Of a stretch of 64,000 nt of DNA, positions 33,871 to 41,967 are shown in pieces; position 1 is the stretch's first letter, and each line of letters opens with the position of its first letter. The translations under genes were made by a program, and so were the position numbers. Under the pieces are notes generated by a model that had not been told where the DNA came from, made no database searches, and was given only the letters and a program-made list of their open reading frames with translations. The DNA is from Streptomyces sp. DG1A-41 (GTDB taxonomy: Bacteria; Actinomycetota; Actinomycetes; Streptomycetales; Streptomycetaceae). The stretch lies in the NCBI RefSeq assembly GCF_037055355.1, contig NZ_CP146350.1, forward strand, positions 1,240,001 to 1,304,000, written 5' to 3'.

Positions 33871-34773
33871 TCAGCCGAGGCTCTCCCCCGCCGCCCGAAG
33901 GGCCTTCACCGCGGCCCGGATCGACGGGCGGCGGTCGGCGTCCGCCCGCCAGACCACGTACACGTGCCGCCTGACCCGTTGCCTGACGGGGACGGTGACG
34001 ACCCCGGCGGGCACGGGACGGCGGCCGAGCAGCGGGGCGACGCACACGCCGAGGCCCGCGGCGACCAGCGCGAGCTGGGTGTGGGTCTCGGCGGCGCGGT
34101 GGCCGACGAGCGGCTCGATGCCCTGCGAGCGGAGCGTGAACATCAGCCACTCGTGACAGAACTCGCCCTCGCCCCAGGTGATCCACTCGTCGTCGGCGAA
34201 CTCGGCGAGGTCCACCTCGTCACGCCCGGCGAGCCGGTGGTCCGCGGGCATGGCCACATCGGCGGGGTCGTCCAGGATCGGCGCCTTGACCAGGCCGTCG
34301 GGCAGCGCCATCGGCTTATTGTACCAGTCGAGCACCACGGCGAGGTCGACGTCGCCGCGCACCACCCCGGCGATGCCCGCCTCCGGTTCCAGCTCGCAGG
34401 AGCGCAGCCGGAGCGCGGGATGCCGCTCGCGCAGCGCGGACAGCGCGAGCGGGAACAGACCGCGGGCAGCCGTCGGGAACGCCGACAGTCTCAGCTCGCC
34501 GACGACCTGTCCACGCTGCGCCTCCAGGTCGGACTGGGCGAGTTCGACCTGGGACAGGATGCGCGCGGCGTGCTCGGCGAGCAGCCGGCCGGCGTCGGTG
34601 AGCCGCACGCCCCGGCCGTTCTTGGCGAGGAGCTGCTGGCCGACCTCCCGCTCCAGCTTGGACATCTGCTGGGAGACGGCGGACGTCGTGATGTGCAGTC
34701 CCTCGGCGGCGCCGCTGACCGAGCCGTGCCGGGCGAGGGCGTCGAGGGTGCGCAGGCGCTCCAGGTTCAACAT
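33871..34773 (-). CDS. LysR-family transcriptional regulator
   Basis: A 300-residue LTTR. The N-terminal winged HTH is MLNLERLRTLDALARHGSVS then AAEGLHITTSAVSQQMSKLE (recognition helix), and the effector domain begins VVGELRLSAFPTAARGL. It is divergent from an EamA exporter 75 bp away, the classic LysR arrangement in which the regulator controls its divergent neighbour. Direct and inverted repeats lie in that gap (34778-34830). A start at ATG 34773 is certain from the family N-terminus. Confidence 0.92.
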   Translation of the reverse strand: MLNLERLRTLDALARHGSVSGAAEGLHITTSAVSQQMSKLEREVGQQLLAKNGRGVRLTDAGRLLAEHAARILSQVELAQSDLEAQRGQVVGELRLSAFPTAARGLFPLALSALRERHPALRLRSCELEPEAGIAGVVRGDVDLAVVLDWYNKPMALPDGLVKAPILDDPADVAMPADHRLAGRDEVDLAEFADDEWITWGEGEFCHEWLMFTLRSQGIEPLVGHRAAETHTQLALVAAGLGVCVAPLLGRRPVPAGVVTVPVRQRVRRHVYVVWRADADRRPSIRAAVKALRAAGESLG

Positions 34774-34777
34774 GTAA

Positions 34778-34830
34778 GCAATACTACGCAATACGTCGTG
34801 CAAGAACTCGCTTGTGCTACGAGGTTCTTG
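34778..34830. promoter_or_regulatory. LysR/EamA divergent promoter with direct and inverted repeats
   Basis: GCAATAC occurs twice (34778-34784 and 34788-34794), 10 bp apart. An inverted repeat CAAGAACTCG (34801-34810) ... CGAGGTTCTTG (34820-34830) follows, perfect except for one inserted G. Both lie in the 75-bp gap between the LysR gene and the EamA gene and are good candidates for regulator- and activator-binding sites. Confidence 0.55.
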
Positions 34831-34848
34831 CCCGGCATCGTGGCGTCC

Positions 34849-35787
34849 ATGACCACCGTCACCACCCTCAGCCGGGTCACCACCCCCTCGGGGGGCCGCC
34901 CCCGTCGCCGCCTCGACTGGCGTCTCCGCTTCGTCGCCCTGTCCCTGATCTGGGGCTTCAGCTTCCTCCTCATCAAGGTGGGCACCGGGGGGTACGCGCC
35001 GTTCCAGGTCACACTCGGACGGCTGGTGTTCGGTACGGCGGTGCTGGCCGCCGCGATGGCGGTGCGCCGCGAGCGGCTGCCGCGCGGGGCGGGTACCTGG
35101 GGGCATCTGACGGTCGCCGCGTTCCTGCTCAACGCCCTGCCGTTCTCGCTGTTCGCGTACGCCGAGCTGACCATCCCGTCCACGCTGGCGGGCATCTGCA
35201 ACGCGACCTCGCCGCTGTGGGGCATGGCGCTGTCCCTGGTCGCCCTGTCGGAGGACCGCCCGACCCGGGTGCGCGTCGCCGGGCTCGGCCTCGGCTTCCT
35301 CGGAGTCCTCACGGTGCTGGGTGCCTGGCAGGGCTTCCACGGCCTGGACGCCACCGGCACGGCGCTGGCCCTGCTGGCCTCCCTCAGCTACCCGATCGGC
35401 TGGATCTACGTCCGCCGCACCCTGGCCGGCACCAGCCACTCACACCTTGCGATGACGGGCGCGCAGTTGCTGCTCGCGACGGTCCAACTGGCTGTCGTGA
35501 CCCCGCTGTTCACGACCCTGCCCACCAGTCTGTCCGTCGGGCCGCTGCTGGCGATCGCCGCCCTGGGCGCACTGGGCACGGGCCTGGCGGTCCTCCTCCA
35601 GTACGGCCTGGTCGCCGAAGTCGGGCCGACGACGGCCCAGATGGTCACGTACTTCATCCCGGTCATCGCCACGGCCGCGGGCGTCACCCTCCTCGGCGAG
35701 TCGCTCACGTGGTCGACACCGGTCGGGGCGGTCATCGTCCTGATCGGCGCGGCACTTACGCAGGTCCGGCCGAAGGCTGGGACGTAG
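34849..35787 (+). CDS. EamA/DMT-superfamily permease (LysR-linked)
   Basis: A 312-residue permease with about ten membrane helices in two EamA repeats. Landmarks are FVALSLIWGFSFLLIKVG (first helix), LFAYAELTIPSTLAGICNATSPLW (end of repeat 1) and GPTTAQMVTYFIPVIATAAGVTLLGESLTW (end of repeat 2, with the conserved GE after the helix). It should export an amino acid or metabolite. It is divergent from the LysR gene and likely induced by it. ATG 34849 follows the repeats by 18 bp; no clear Shine-Dalgarno is seen. Confidence 0.87.
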   Translation: MTTVTTLSRVTTPSGGRPRRRLDWRLRFVALSLIWGFSFLLIKVGTGGYAPFQVTLGRLVFGTAVLAAAMAVRRERLPRGAGTWGHLTVAAFLLNALPFSLFAYAELTIPSTLAGICNATSPLWGMALSLVALSEDRPTRVRVAGLGLGFLGVLTVLGAWQGFHGLDATGTALALLASLSYPIGWIYVRRTLAGTSHSHLAMTGAQLLLATVQLAVVTPLFTTLPTSLSVGPLLAIAALGALGTGLAVLLQYGLVAEVGPTTAQMVTYFIPVIATAAGVTLLGESLTWSTPVGAVIVLIGAALTQVRPKAGT

Positions 35788-36128
35788 TCCGGCCGGGGAG
35801 TCCGGCGTCGAGGTCCGCCAGTGGTCGGCCGAAGAGGCCCGGCCAGGGCCTCGGACCTGGGACCGTCGAGGCCCGCCAGGGCACGGCCGTAGGGGCCTGG
35901 CCGGGGCCTCGGACCTGGTACCTGGTAACCGGGGTTCTGGGACCCGGCGGATTCGGCGGTCGCCGCGGACGCAGCGGCCGACACCTCGGAAGCAGCGGGC
36001 TGCGGACGACGCCCAACCAGCCGGTTCGCGGACGCGGCCGACGCAGCGGCTTCGCCGACACCGCGGCCCCGGCCCGGCAGTCTCAGCGGCCCCAACTCGG
36101 AAGCATCAGCGGCCCCGGCCCGGCATTC
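35788..36128. repeat. Intergenic region with 54-bp direct repeats
   Basis: A 341-bp gap between two convergent genes. It holds two similar 54-bp units, 35807-35860 and 35865-35918, both beginning GTCGAGG(T/C)CCGCCAG and ending GGGCCTCGGACCTGG. Downstream, shorter repeats of GCGGCCCC and CCCGGCCCGGCA recur up to 36127. No gene is supported. The units are too GC rich to judge stem structure by eye; a termination role between convergent genes is possible. Confidence 0.6.
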
Positions 36129-37460
36129 TCAGACGTAACTCCGCGCCGGAGCCGGCCCCAGGGCGGAGGCGATCGCGTCGGCCAGCGCCTCGGTCTCGTC
36201 CTCGGTGAGCGTCGAGACGGTGACCCGGATGCCGGGCGGTGCGCTCAGCCGGAAGCGGGCGCCGGGGGCGACGGCCCAGCCGGCGTGCAGCAGCCGGGCG
36301 ACGGCGCCGGTCTCGTCCGGCACGGGCACCCACACGTTCATGCCGCTGCGCCCGTGCGCCACGACACCGCGCCGGTCGAGCGCACCGATCAGCACGTCCC
36401 GGCGCCTCCCGTACGCCGCCGCCACCGCGCGCGTGTCCACCGCCCCGTCGACCCACAGCCGCACCAATGCCCGCTGCATCAGCCGGCTCACCCAGCCGGG
36501 CCCGAGCCGCTGCCGGCCGTGGACCCGGTCGAGGGTGACGGCGTCCCCGGTGAGGAGGGCGAGGCGCAGATCGGGTCCGTAGGCCTTGGCGGCCGAGCGC
36601 ACGAACGCCCAGTGCCGGGTGGCTCCGGCCAGGGGATGGAGGGGCACGTCGACGATGCCGTGCCCGTGGTCGTCCTCGATGAGGAGGGTCTCCGGGTGCT
36701 CCTGGAGCACGGACCGCAGGGCACGCGCGCGCGTGGCGCTCACCGCGGCGCCGGTCGGGTTCTGCGCCCGGTCCGTGACGATCAGGGCACGCGCCCCGGC
36801 CGCCAGCGCCCGCCGTACGTCGTCGGCGCACGGCCCCTCGTCGTCGAGGCCGACGGGGACGGTCCGCAGCCCGAGCGCCGGGACGAGGTCCAGTGTCCTG
36901 CTCCAGCCGGGGTCCTCGACGGCGACGGTGTCGCCGGGCTTGAGGTGGGCCGCCAGAACCCGCTCCACGGCGTCGAGCGCTCCGGAGACCACGGCGAGCG
37001 GTCCTTCCGGCACCCCGTCGGCGTCGAACCCGCCCCGGGTGATCCGGGCCAGCTCGGGATCCACGGGTGCCTCGCCGTACAGCACCGGAGCACGGTCGCC
37101 CTCGGCGGCCGCCGCCGCGAACGCCTCCGCGAGGGCCGGCAGCAGAGCCGGATCCGGGTTGCCGCTGGACACGTCGCGCACGCCTTCGGGGACGTCGACC
37201 CTGATGTGGTCCCGCCCGGTCGTGGCCGGCGCGGGCCGCACCCGGCTGCCGCGCCGGCCCGCGGTCTCGATGACCCCGCGCTCGCGCAGGGTCCGGTACG
37301 CGGCCGCGACCGTGTTGGGATTCACTCCCAGCTGCTCGGCCAACTCCCGCATCGGCGGCAGCAGTTGACCCGGCCGCAGCTCACCGCTCCCCACCGCCCG
37401 CTCGACGCTCGCGGAAATGTCCGCTGCGCGACGTCCGCTGATCCGATACTCTCCTAGCAC
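36129..37460 (-). CDS. MocR-type (GntR/aminotransferase) regulator
   Basis: A 443-residue protein. The N-terminal GntR winged helix is LRPGQLLPPMRELAEQLGVN then TVAAAYRTLRERGVIE (about 28-65). A class-I aminotransferase domain follows, with ALIVTDRAQNPTGAAVS (about 220-240) and the PLP-lysine region FVRSAAKAYGPDLRLALLTGD (about 285-305). MocR proteins sense PLP or related ligands. GTG 37460 is the start. It is divergent from a PPOX-family gene at 37496, a common MocR partner, with a 12-bp palindrome between them, so it probably regulates that gene. Confidence 0.9.
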   Translation of the reverse strand: MLGEYRISGRRAADISASVERAVGSGELRPGQLLPPMRELAEQLGVNPNTVAAAYRTLRERGVIETAGRRGSRVRPAPATTGRDHIRVDVPEGVRDVSSGNPDPALLPALAEAFAAAAAEGDRAPVLYGEAPVDPELARITRGGFDADGVPEGPLAVVSGALDAVERVLAAHLKPGDTVAVEDPGWSRTLDLVPALGLRTVPVGLDDEGPCADDVRRALAAGARALIVTDRAQNPTGAAVSATRARALRSVLQEHPETLLIEDDHGHGIVDVPLHPLAGATRHWAFVRSAAKAYGPDLRLALLTGDAVTLDRVHGRQRLGPGWVSRLMQRALVRLWVDGAVDTRAVAAAYGRRRDVLIGALDRRGVVAHGRSGMNVWVPVPDETGAVARLLHAGWAVAPGARFRLSAPPGIRVTVSTLTEDETEALADAIASALGPAPARSYV

Positions 37461-37471
37461 AAAGCTGATTA

Positions 37472-37483
37472 TGCACTAGTGCA
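37472..37483. promoter_or_regulatory. 12-bp palindrome in MocR/PPOX promoter gap
   Basis: TGCACTAGTGCA is a perfect dyad lying 12 bp from the MocR start and 12 bp from the PPOX start. It is made of the same half-site letters (TGCACTA/TAGTGCA) as the XRE operator candidate at 1067-1086, but with the arms merged. It may be a MocR site. Confidence 0.5.
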
Positions 37484-37495
37484 ATGGAGATCGCC

Positions 37496-38179
37496 ATGCC
37501 GGGGACCCCGCAGACGCCGTCGCAACCCGCCGCCTACGCCCCCACCGACCGCACCGTCCCCACCCGCGCGCCGGACCGGGCCTCGTACGACAGGGAACTG
37601 GTGCACTCGATACTCGACGAGGCCTACGTCTGTCATCTGGGCTTCGTCCGCGACGGCGCGCCGGTCGTGCTGCCCACGCTGTACGCCCGGGTCGGCGAGC
37701 GGCTCTATGTGCACGGCTCGACGGGCTCGCGCCCGCTGCGGGCGGCCGGCCAGGCCGACCCGGGACTCCCGGTCTGCCTGACCGTCACGCACGTCGACGG
37801 ACTGGTCCTGGCCCGCTCGGCCTTCCACCACTCGATCAACTACCGCTCCGTGGTGGTGCACGGCGTCGCCCACGACGTGACGGATCCCGAGGAGAAGCGG
37901 CAGGCCCTGGACGCCCTGGTCGACCACGTCGTCACGGGCCGTTCCGCCGACTCGCGGCCGGCCAACAAGAAGGAACTGGCCGCCACCGCGGTGCTCCGCC
38001 TCGACCTGGACGAGGTCTCCGCCAAGCTCCGCACCGGCGGCGTGAACGACGAACCGGAGGACCTCGGCCTGCCGCACTGGGCGGGTGTGGTCCCGGTGCG
38101 TAAGACCTACGGCACTCCGATCGCCGACCCGGACCTGGGCCCCGGCACCGAGCTGCCCGACTACTTGAGGGCGCTGTAA
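37496..38179 (+). CDS. Pyridoxamine 5'-phosphate oxidase-family (FMN-binding) protein
   Basis: A 227-residue split-barrel flavoprotein of the Pyridox_ox_2 type: YDRELVHSILDEAYVCHLGFV, GERLYVHGSTGSRPLRAA and GLVLARSAFHHSINYRSVVVHG are the family landmarks, with a C-terminal VVPVRKTYGTPIADPD. Such proteins often bind FMN or F420 and act on small nitrogenous or flavin-related compounds. ATG 37496 has GGAG 6 bp upstream; ATG 37484 is an alternative if the mRNA is leaderless. It is divergent from the MocR regulator, which likely controls it. Confidence 0.87.
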   Translation: MPGTPQTPSQPAAYAPTDRTVPTRAPDRASYDRELVHSILDEAYVCHLGFVRDGAPVVLPTLYARVGERLYVHGSTGSRPLRAAGQADPGLPVCLTVTHVDGLVLARSAFHHSINYRSVVVHGVAHDVTDPEEKRQALDALVDHVVTGRSADSRPANKKELAATAVLRLDLDEVSAKLRTGGVNDEPEDLGLPHWAGVVPVRKTYGTPIADPDLGPGTELPDYLRAL

Positions 38180-38210
38180 GAGGCGCGGGGCTGTGCTGCC
38201 CGTCCAGTAG

Positions 38211-39161
38211 TCACACGAGCATCACCGGCTCCTTGGACACCCTCGCACCCCGCGCCTCCCCCACCGCGAGCCCCACGACCGAGCCCAGCATCAGCACGGT
38301 GCCGGCCAGCGTCGCCGCCGTGAGGTGCTCACCGAGCAGGACGACGGCGAGCACCGCCGCACTCACCGGCTCCAGCAGCATGATCACCGAGACGGTGGCC
38401 GACCGTACGACGGCCGCGCCGGCGAAGTAGAGGCCGTAGGCGAGGGCCGTGGGGACGGCGGCGACGTACGCCAGCAGGACCAGGACCCGGCCGGGTTCCT
38501 CGGTGTGCGGCAGCAGCCCCTCGGCCACGGCGAACGGCAACAGGCACAGGCTCGTGACGGCGAAGGCCCCGACGGTCGTCCGGGAGGCGTCGGCCCCGCC
38601 GTCGCGGCCCCACCGGCGGGTGAGCAGCGTCATCGCGCTGTACCCGGCCGCGGACAGCAGCGCGAGCAGCACACCCCACGGGCGCACGGTCGTGCCCCCG
38701 CCCCCGAGGACGAGGACCGCGAGCCCGGCGAGAGCACCCGCGACGGCGGCGGTTCCGCCCCGGCCGAGGCGCTCGGCGAGCGTCAGCCGGGCACCGAGCG
38801 CGATGAGCACGGGCCCGGCGCCCAGGGTGACGGCCGTGGCGACGGCGAGGCCGGTGGCGGAGACGGCCGCGAAGTAGGCCGTCTGGAACACCGCGAGCCC
38901 GAGTCCGGTGATCCCGGCCCGCAGCGCCCGGCGCCCCAGCGGCTCCCGTACGGCGGTCCCGGCCCGTGGCCGGACGAGGCGGACGGCGAGCAGCAGCACG
39001 AGTCCGGCGGCGCAGCGCCAGAAGGAGAGGGCGACGGGCCCCATGTCACTGGTCCGGTAGACCAGTGAGGCGGCCGCGCCCGCGGTGCCCCAGGCGACAC
39101 CGGCGACGATCAGGTAGAGGAGGCCTCGCCCTACGGGCAGGCCGGAGGCAGTCTTCGACAC
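38211..39161 (-). CDS. EamA/DMT-superfamily permease
   Basis: A 316-residue permease: [21 protein letters not shown] starts the first helix, [31 protein letters not shown] closes repeat 1, and [37 protein letters not shown] closes repeat 2 with the LEPV and GE motifs. GTG 39161 follows GGAGAGAAC. It is the second of two adjacent minus-strand EamA genes, with a 227-bp spacer holding a possible leader peptide. The substrate is unknown. Confidence 0.86.
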   Translation of the reverse strand: MSKTASGLPVGRGLLYLIVAGVAWGTAGAAASLVYRTSDMGPVALSFWRCAAGLVLLLAVRLVRPRAGTAVREPLGRRALRAGITGLGLAVFQTAYFAAVSATGLAVATAVTLGAGPVLIALGARLTLAERLGRGGTAAVAGALAGLAVLVLGGGGTTVRPWGVLLALLSAAGYSAMTLLTRRWGRDGGADASRTTVGAFAVTSLCLLPFAVAEGLLPHTEEPGRVLVLLAYVAAVPTALAYGLYFAGAAVVRSATVSVIMLLEPVSAAVLAVVLLGEHLTAATLAGTVLMLGSVVGLAVGEARGARVSKEPVMLV

Positions 39162-39336
39162 GTGTTCTCTCCGCAGACGCGCACCACGCGCCGCGCGGGA
39201 CGGCGGCGGCTGGTACGCGGAAGTTCGGGAAGGGCCCCGGATCACGTCGGATCAGCGGGGTCCGCGGACTTCGTCTGCGGGCAGCACCGTTCGGCCCGGC
39301 GGTGACATGCCGGGCGCGGTTTCCGGAGGGCCCGCC

Positions 39337-39378
39337 TCAGGCGGCGGGAGGCGGAAGAACGAGTGCGTTCGAAGGCAT
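39337..39378 (-). CDS. Possible 13-residue leader peptide with PPP motif
   Basis: An ATG at 39378 starts MPSNALVLPPPAA, stopping at TGA 39337-39339, 11 bp after the upstream EamA stop and about 175 bp before the next EamA start. A short inverted repeat CCGCC-TGA-GGCGG spans its stop codon. The Pro-Pro-Pro triplet is a known ribosome-stalling motif, so an attenuator-like role is conceivable. No strong Shine-Dalgarno is seen. This is a weak call from layout alone. Confidence 0.25.
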   Translation of the reverse strand: MPSNALVLPPPAA

Positions 39379-39388
39379 GATCGGCAGC

Positions 39389-40408
39389 CTATGCGGCCTT
39401 TCCGGGCCGGGACAACTTCCTTTCCGGACCGCCGCTCGCCACCGGCCGTTCGGAGCCCTTCGCGGGCGTCGAGGACTGTGCGATGAACGCGCCCACCAGC
39501 ACGATCACGCCACCGGCGAGCTGCGGCGCCGACAGGTGCTCGCCCAGCAGGATCCAGGCCAGGACGGTGGCGATGACCGCTTCGAGACAGGCCACGACAC
39601 CGGCGACCTGCGGGGAGAGCCGGCGCACGGCGAGCACGCCGGTGACGTACGCGACGACCGTGGCGACGAGGACGATCCAGGCCAGCAGGGCGACCGCGGC
39701 GACGGGCGTGCCGTCCATGCGCGCGGTGCCCTGGAGCACGGACCAGTCCATGCTCCAGGGCCGGGCGACGACGGTCAGCACGGCCGCGCCGACGAGCAGG
39801 CCGTAGGCGATGACGCCGAGCGGGTCGGGCGCCTCGTCCCCGGCGTCGCTGCCCTGGTCGGAGAGGACGAAGTAGCCGACCTGGCAGCAGGCCGCGCCGA
39901 GGGCGAGCAGCAACCCCAGGGCGTCGAACCCCAGCCCCGACCACACCTCGACCACGCACGCGAGCCCGCCGACGGCGAGGACGACACCGACCGCCGCGGC
40001 ACGCGTCACGGGCCGCCGCTGTACGAACCGCACCCAGCCGAGCACGAGGGCGGGCGCCAGGTACTCGATGAGCAGTGCCACCCCGACGGGGATACGGGAG
40101 AGCGCGGCGAAGTAGCAGGCCTGGACACCGGCGACGGCCAGCAGCCCGAACCCGGCGAGCAGTCCGGGGCGGCGGCGCAGCAGCGCGCGGTGGCGCACGG
40201 CGAGCGGCAGCATCACCAGGGCCGCCCCGGCGACGCGCAGCCACACCACGTGCAGCGGGTCCAGACCCGCCTCGATCAGCGGCTTGGCCGCGACACCGGA
40301 TCCGCCGAAGGCGACCGCGGACAGGAGCGCGAGGCCGAGGCCGACGCCCTTTCCGTGCCTGCTGGGGCTGCTGTCAGACGTACGCACCGGCACATGATGA
40401 CAGGCCAT
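39389..40408 (-). CDS. EamA/DMT-superfamily permease (RhtA-like)
   Basis: A 339-residue permease. GLALLSAVAFGGSGVAAKPLIEAGL is the first helix, and CYFAALSRIPVGVALLIEYLAPALVL closes repeat 1 with the LIEYLAPALV motif typical of RhtA-like amino acid exporters. VAGVVACLEAVIATVLAWILLGEHL closes repeat 2. A central loop (SDQGSDAGDEAPDP) is longer than usual. ATG 40408 is chosen although no Shine-Dalgarno is visible. It is followed on the same strand by another EamA gene, so two exporters may be cotranscribed. Confidence 0.86.
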   Translation of the reverse strand: MACHHVPVRTSDSSPSRHGKGVGLGLALLSAVAFGGSGVAAKPLIEAGLDPLHVVWLRVAGAALVMLPLAVRHRALLRRRPGLLAGFGLLAVAGVQACYFAALSRIPVGVALLIEYLAPALVLGWVRFVQRRPVTRAAAVGVVLAVGGLACVVEVWSGLGFDALGLLLALGAACCQVGYFVLSDQGSDAGDEAPDPLGVIAYGLLVGAAVLTVVARPWSMDWSVLQGTARMDGTPVAAVALLAWIVLVATVVAYVTGVLAVRRLSPQVAGVVACLEAVIATVLAWILLGEHLSAPQLAGGVIVLVGAFIAQSSTPAKGSERPVASGGPERKLSRPGKAA

Positions 40409-40512
40409 GACAGGAGCGTCACCCCCTATGACACCTGTCTCACTGCCTGGACGCGACGAGCTGCTCGGTAAAGGCCCGGTCAGTAAGCGCCTTCGCCGCC
40501 TCTGACGCACTC

Positions 40513-40638
40513 CTGAGGCGGGTCGACGTCTCCGTGAGGCCGATTGGCGTGTCCCCGGGGCCGGTCGACGTGACCCTGGAACCGGTCGACGTATCCCTAA
40601 GGCCGGTCGACGTGTTCCTGAGGCCGGTCGATCCAGCC
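40513..40638. repeat. Six tandem 21-bp repeats
   Basis: Six consecutive 21-bp units begin at 40513, 40534, 40555, 40576, 40597 and 40618. Most share the core GGCCGGTCGACGTG and a CTGAGG-like start; units 1 and 2 are the most diverged. The array overlaps the 3' end of the Clp_N gene (40597-41142). The stop codon of that gene (TAG, CTA on the plus strand) comes from a CTG-to-CTA difference in unit 5. In the same frame the remaining units encode further heptads of the HVDRP type up to a TGA at 40480. Confidence 0.85.
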
Positions 40639-41142
40639 GTCGATCCGGGCGAGCACCGCGTGCGGGTCGATCCCGGCACGTTGGAGCACCTCGACCGCGC
40701 GCGCCTGCGAGTCGACGACGATCGCCGCGAGCAGGTCGATCCCGCGGGCCGGCCCACCGTGCCGCACGGCGCGTTCGCAGGCGTACTCCATCGAGGCCGC
40801 GGCCAGCGGCGAGAAGCCCGCGGTCTCCGTCACGACGGGGACGGCGCCGGAGTCCTCGACGCCGCTCTGCCAGCGCAGGCCGTAGCCGATGCTGCGCTGG
40901 ACGAGGTAGCCGAGCAGTCGCGCGATGTGCGGCCCGTCGCCGAAGACGACACGCACCTCGGGGTCGGACTCCAGCAGCGAGTGGAGCAAGTGGGCCGTGT
41001 CGATCTGCCGGTCCGCGTCCCTGACCGCTCTCCGGCGGGCACCGGTGACCACCGATGCCAGCTCCGCACTGAGCCTGGCATCGTTCTCCGCGCGGTGGAT
41101 GCCGTGCTCATGGGCCGACTGGCGGGGGATACGGGGTTGCAC
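40597..41142 (-). CDS. Clp N-terminal domain protein with repeat-derived tail
   Basis: A 181-residue protein with two Clp_N repeats: SAHEHGIHRAENDARLSAEL ... DTAHLLHSLLESDPEVR (about 10-70) and FSPLAAASMEYACERAVRHG ... GIDLLAAIVVDSQARAVEVLQRAG (about 105-165). There is no AAA+ ATPase domain, so it resembles ClpS/ClpC-adaptor-like or stand-alone Clp_N proteins of actinomycetes. GTG 41142 (VQPRIPRQSAHEHG) is preferred over ATG 41178. The C-terminus DRPQEHVDRP is encoded by the 21-bp tandem repeat and ends at an in-repeat TAG, so the tail has probably been cut short. Confidence 0.78.
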   Translation of the reverse strand: MQPRIPRQSAHEHGIHRAENDARLSAELASVVTGARRRAVRDADRQIDTAHLLHSLLESDPEVRVVFGDGPHIARLLGYLVQRSIGYGLRWQSGVEDSGAVPVVTETAGFSPLAAASMEYACERAVRHGGPARGIDLLAAIVVDSQARAVEVLQRAGIDPHAVLARIDGWIDRPQEHVDRP

Positions 41143-41366
41143 ATCCCCTACCCCATCAGTTCCGAAGGCCCGGGTCATCCTCGGAACGGAGCATTTTCGC
41201 GTCCCACAGAAAGTGGACATCGCGGGCCGGGATCTCCTCCTTACGGAGGACATCAGGCTGCTTCATCCGGCGACTCCGAAACGGCTGACAGATCGTCAGT
41301 ATTGAACATTGCAGCCATCACGGCTACGTTCCGCGACATCCAGCCCGACGTGAAGAGGTGGTACGC

Positions 41367-41795
41367 ATGGCCGAGGTCAGCGCGGAGGCACACATCGGGG
41401 CGCCGGCCGAGAAGGTGTGGGCCAAGCTCACGGACTGGTCGGCGTACGGTGAGTGGAACGCGACCCACACGAGCTTCCCGGCGGGCGGACCCGAACCCCT
41501 CGAAGTGGGCGCGACGTTCCAGGAGAACCTGCGGCTCATGAACTTCCCGGCCGAGGTGGAGTGGACCGTCGAGGCACTGGAACCGGCCCAGGCGCTCGCC
41601 ATCCGCGGCAAGGGCCCGATGGGCGTGACCGTCGCGACGCGCTACACCCTCACGCCCGTCGGTGACGCGACGACGGTCCGCATCGACGGCGAGTTCACGG
41701 GCGCGACGGTGTCGCTGATGGCGGGCAAACTCAAGGACTCGGCCACGGCCGCCCTGAACGAGTCGCTGCGCAGGCTGGACGGCATGGTGACCTGA
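41367..41795 (+). CDS. SRPBCC-family (polyketide cyclase-like) protein
   Basis: A 142-residue START-like protein: AEVSAEAHIGAPAEKVWAKLTDWSAYGEWN is the characteristic beginning of the SRPBCC fold, with GATFQENLRLMNFPAEVEWTVEALEP and TRYTLTPVGDATTVRIDGEF following. These proteins form a deep hydrophobic pocket for lipid or polyketide-like ligands. ATG 41367 follows GAGGTGG. It is probably a small cytoplasmic ligand-binding protein; the ligand is unknown. A strong terminator follows at 41837. Confidence 0.85.
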   Translation: MAEVSAEAHIGAPAEKVWAKLTDWSAYGEWNATHTSFPAGGPEPLEVGATFQENLRLMNFPAEVEWTVEALEPAQALAIRGKGPMGVTVATRYTLTPVGDATTVRIDGEFTGATVSLMAGKLKDSATAALNESLRRLDGMVT

Positions 41796-41836
41796 CACCT
41801 CGGGCACGGGCGCCGGCACATTCCCGGCACAAGCCG

Positions 41837-41868
41837 AGGCGCCCCGTGGACCACTCCACGGGGCGCCT
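41837..41868. terminator. Bidirectional hairpin terminator
   Basis: A perfect 14-bp stem (AGGCGCCCCGTGGA with TCCACGGGGCGCCT) and a 4-nt CCAC loop, between the 3' ends of the SRPBCC gene (41795) and the PadR gene (41968, minus strand). It can serve both convergent transcripts. Confidence 0.85.
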
Positions 41869-41967
41869 GCTCAGCGCCACACTCAGCGACGACGCTCGCC
41901 CCTCACCCCTCGTCGGCCACCGTCGCCCTCGTCGACCCTCGTGAGTTCTCGGTCCTCGTCAGTCCCG

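Noticed and set aside
40440..40757. Ser/Thr-rich repeat ORF over the 21-bp array
   Set aside because: It is a shifted-frame reading of the same repeats; the Clp_N frame is the coding one upstream.
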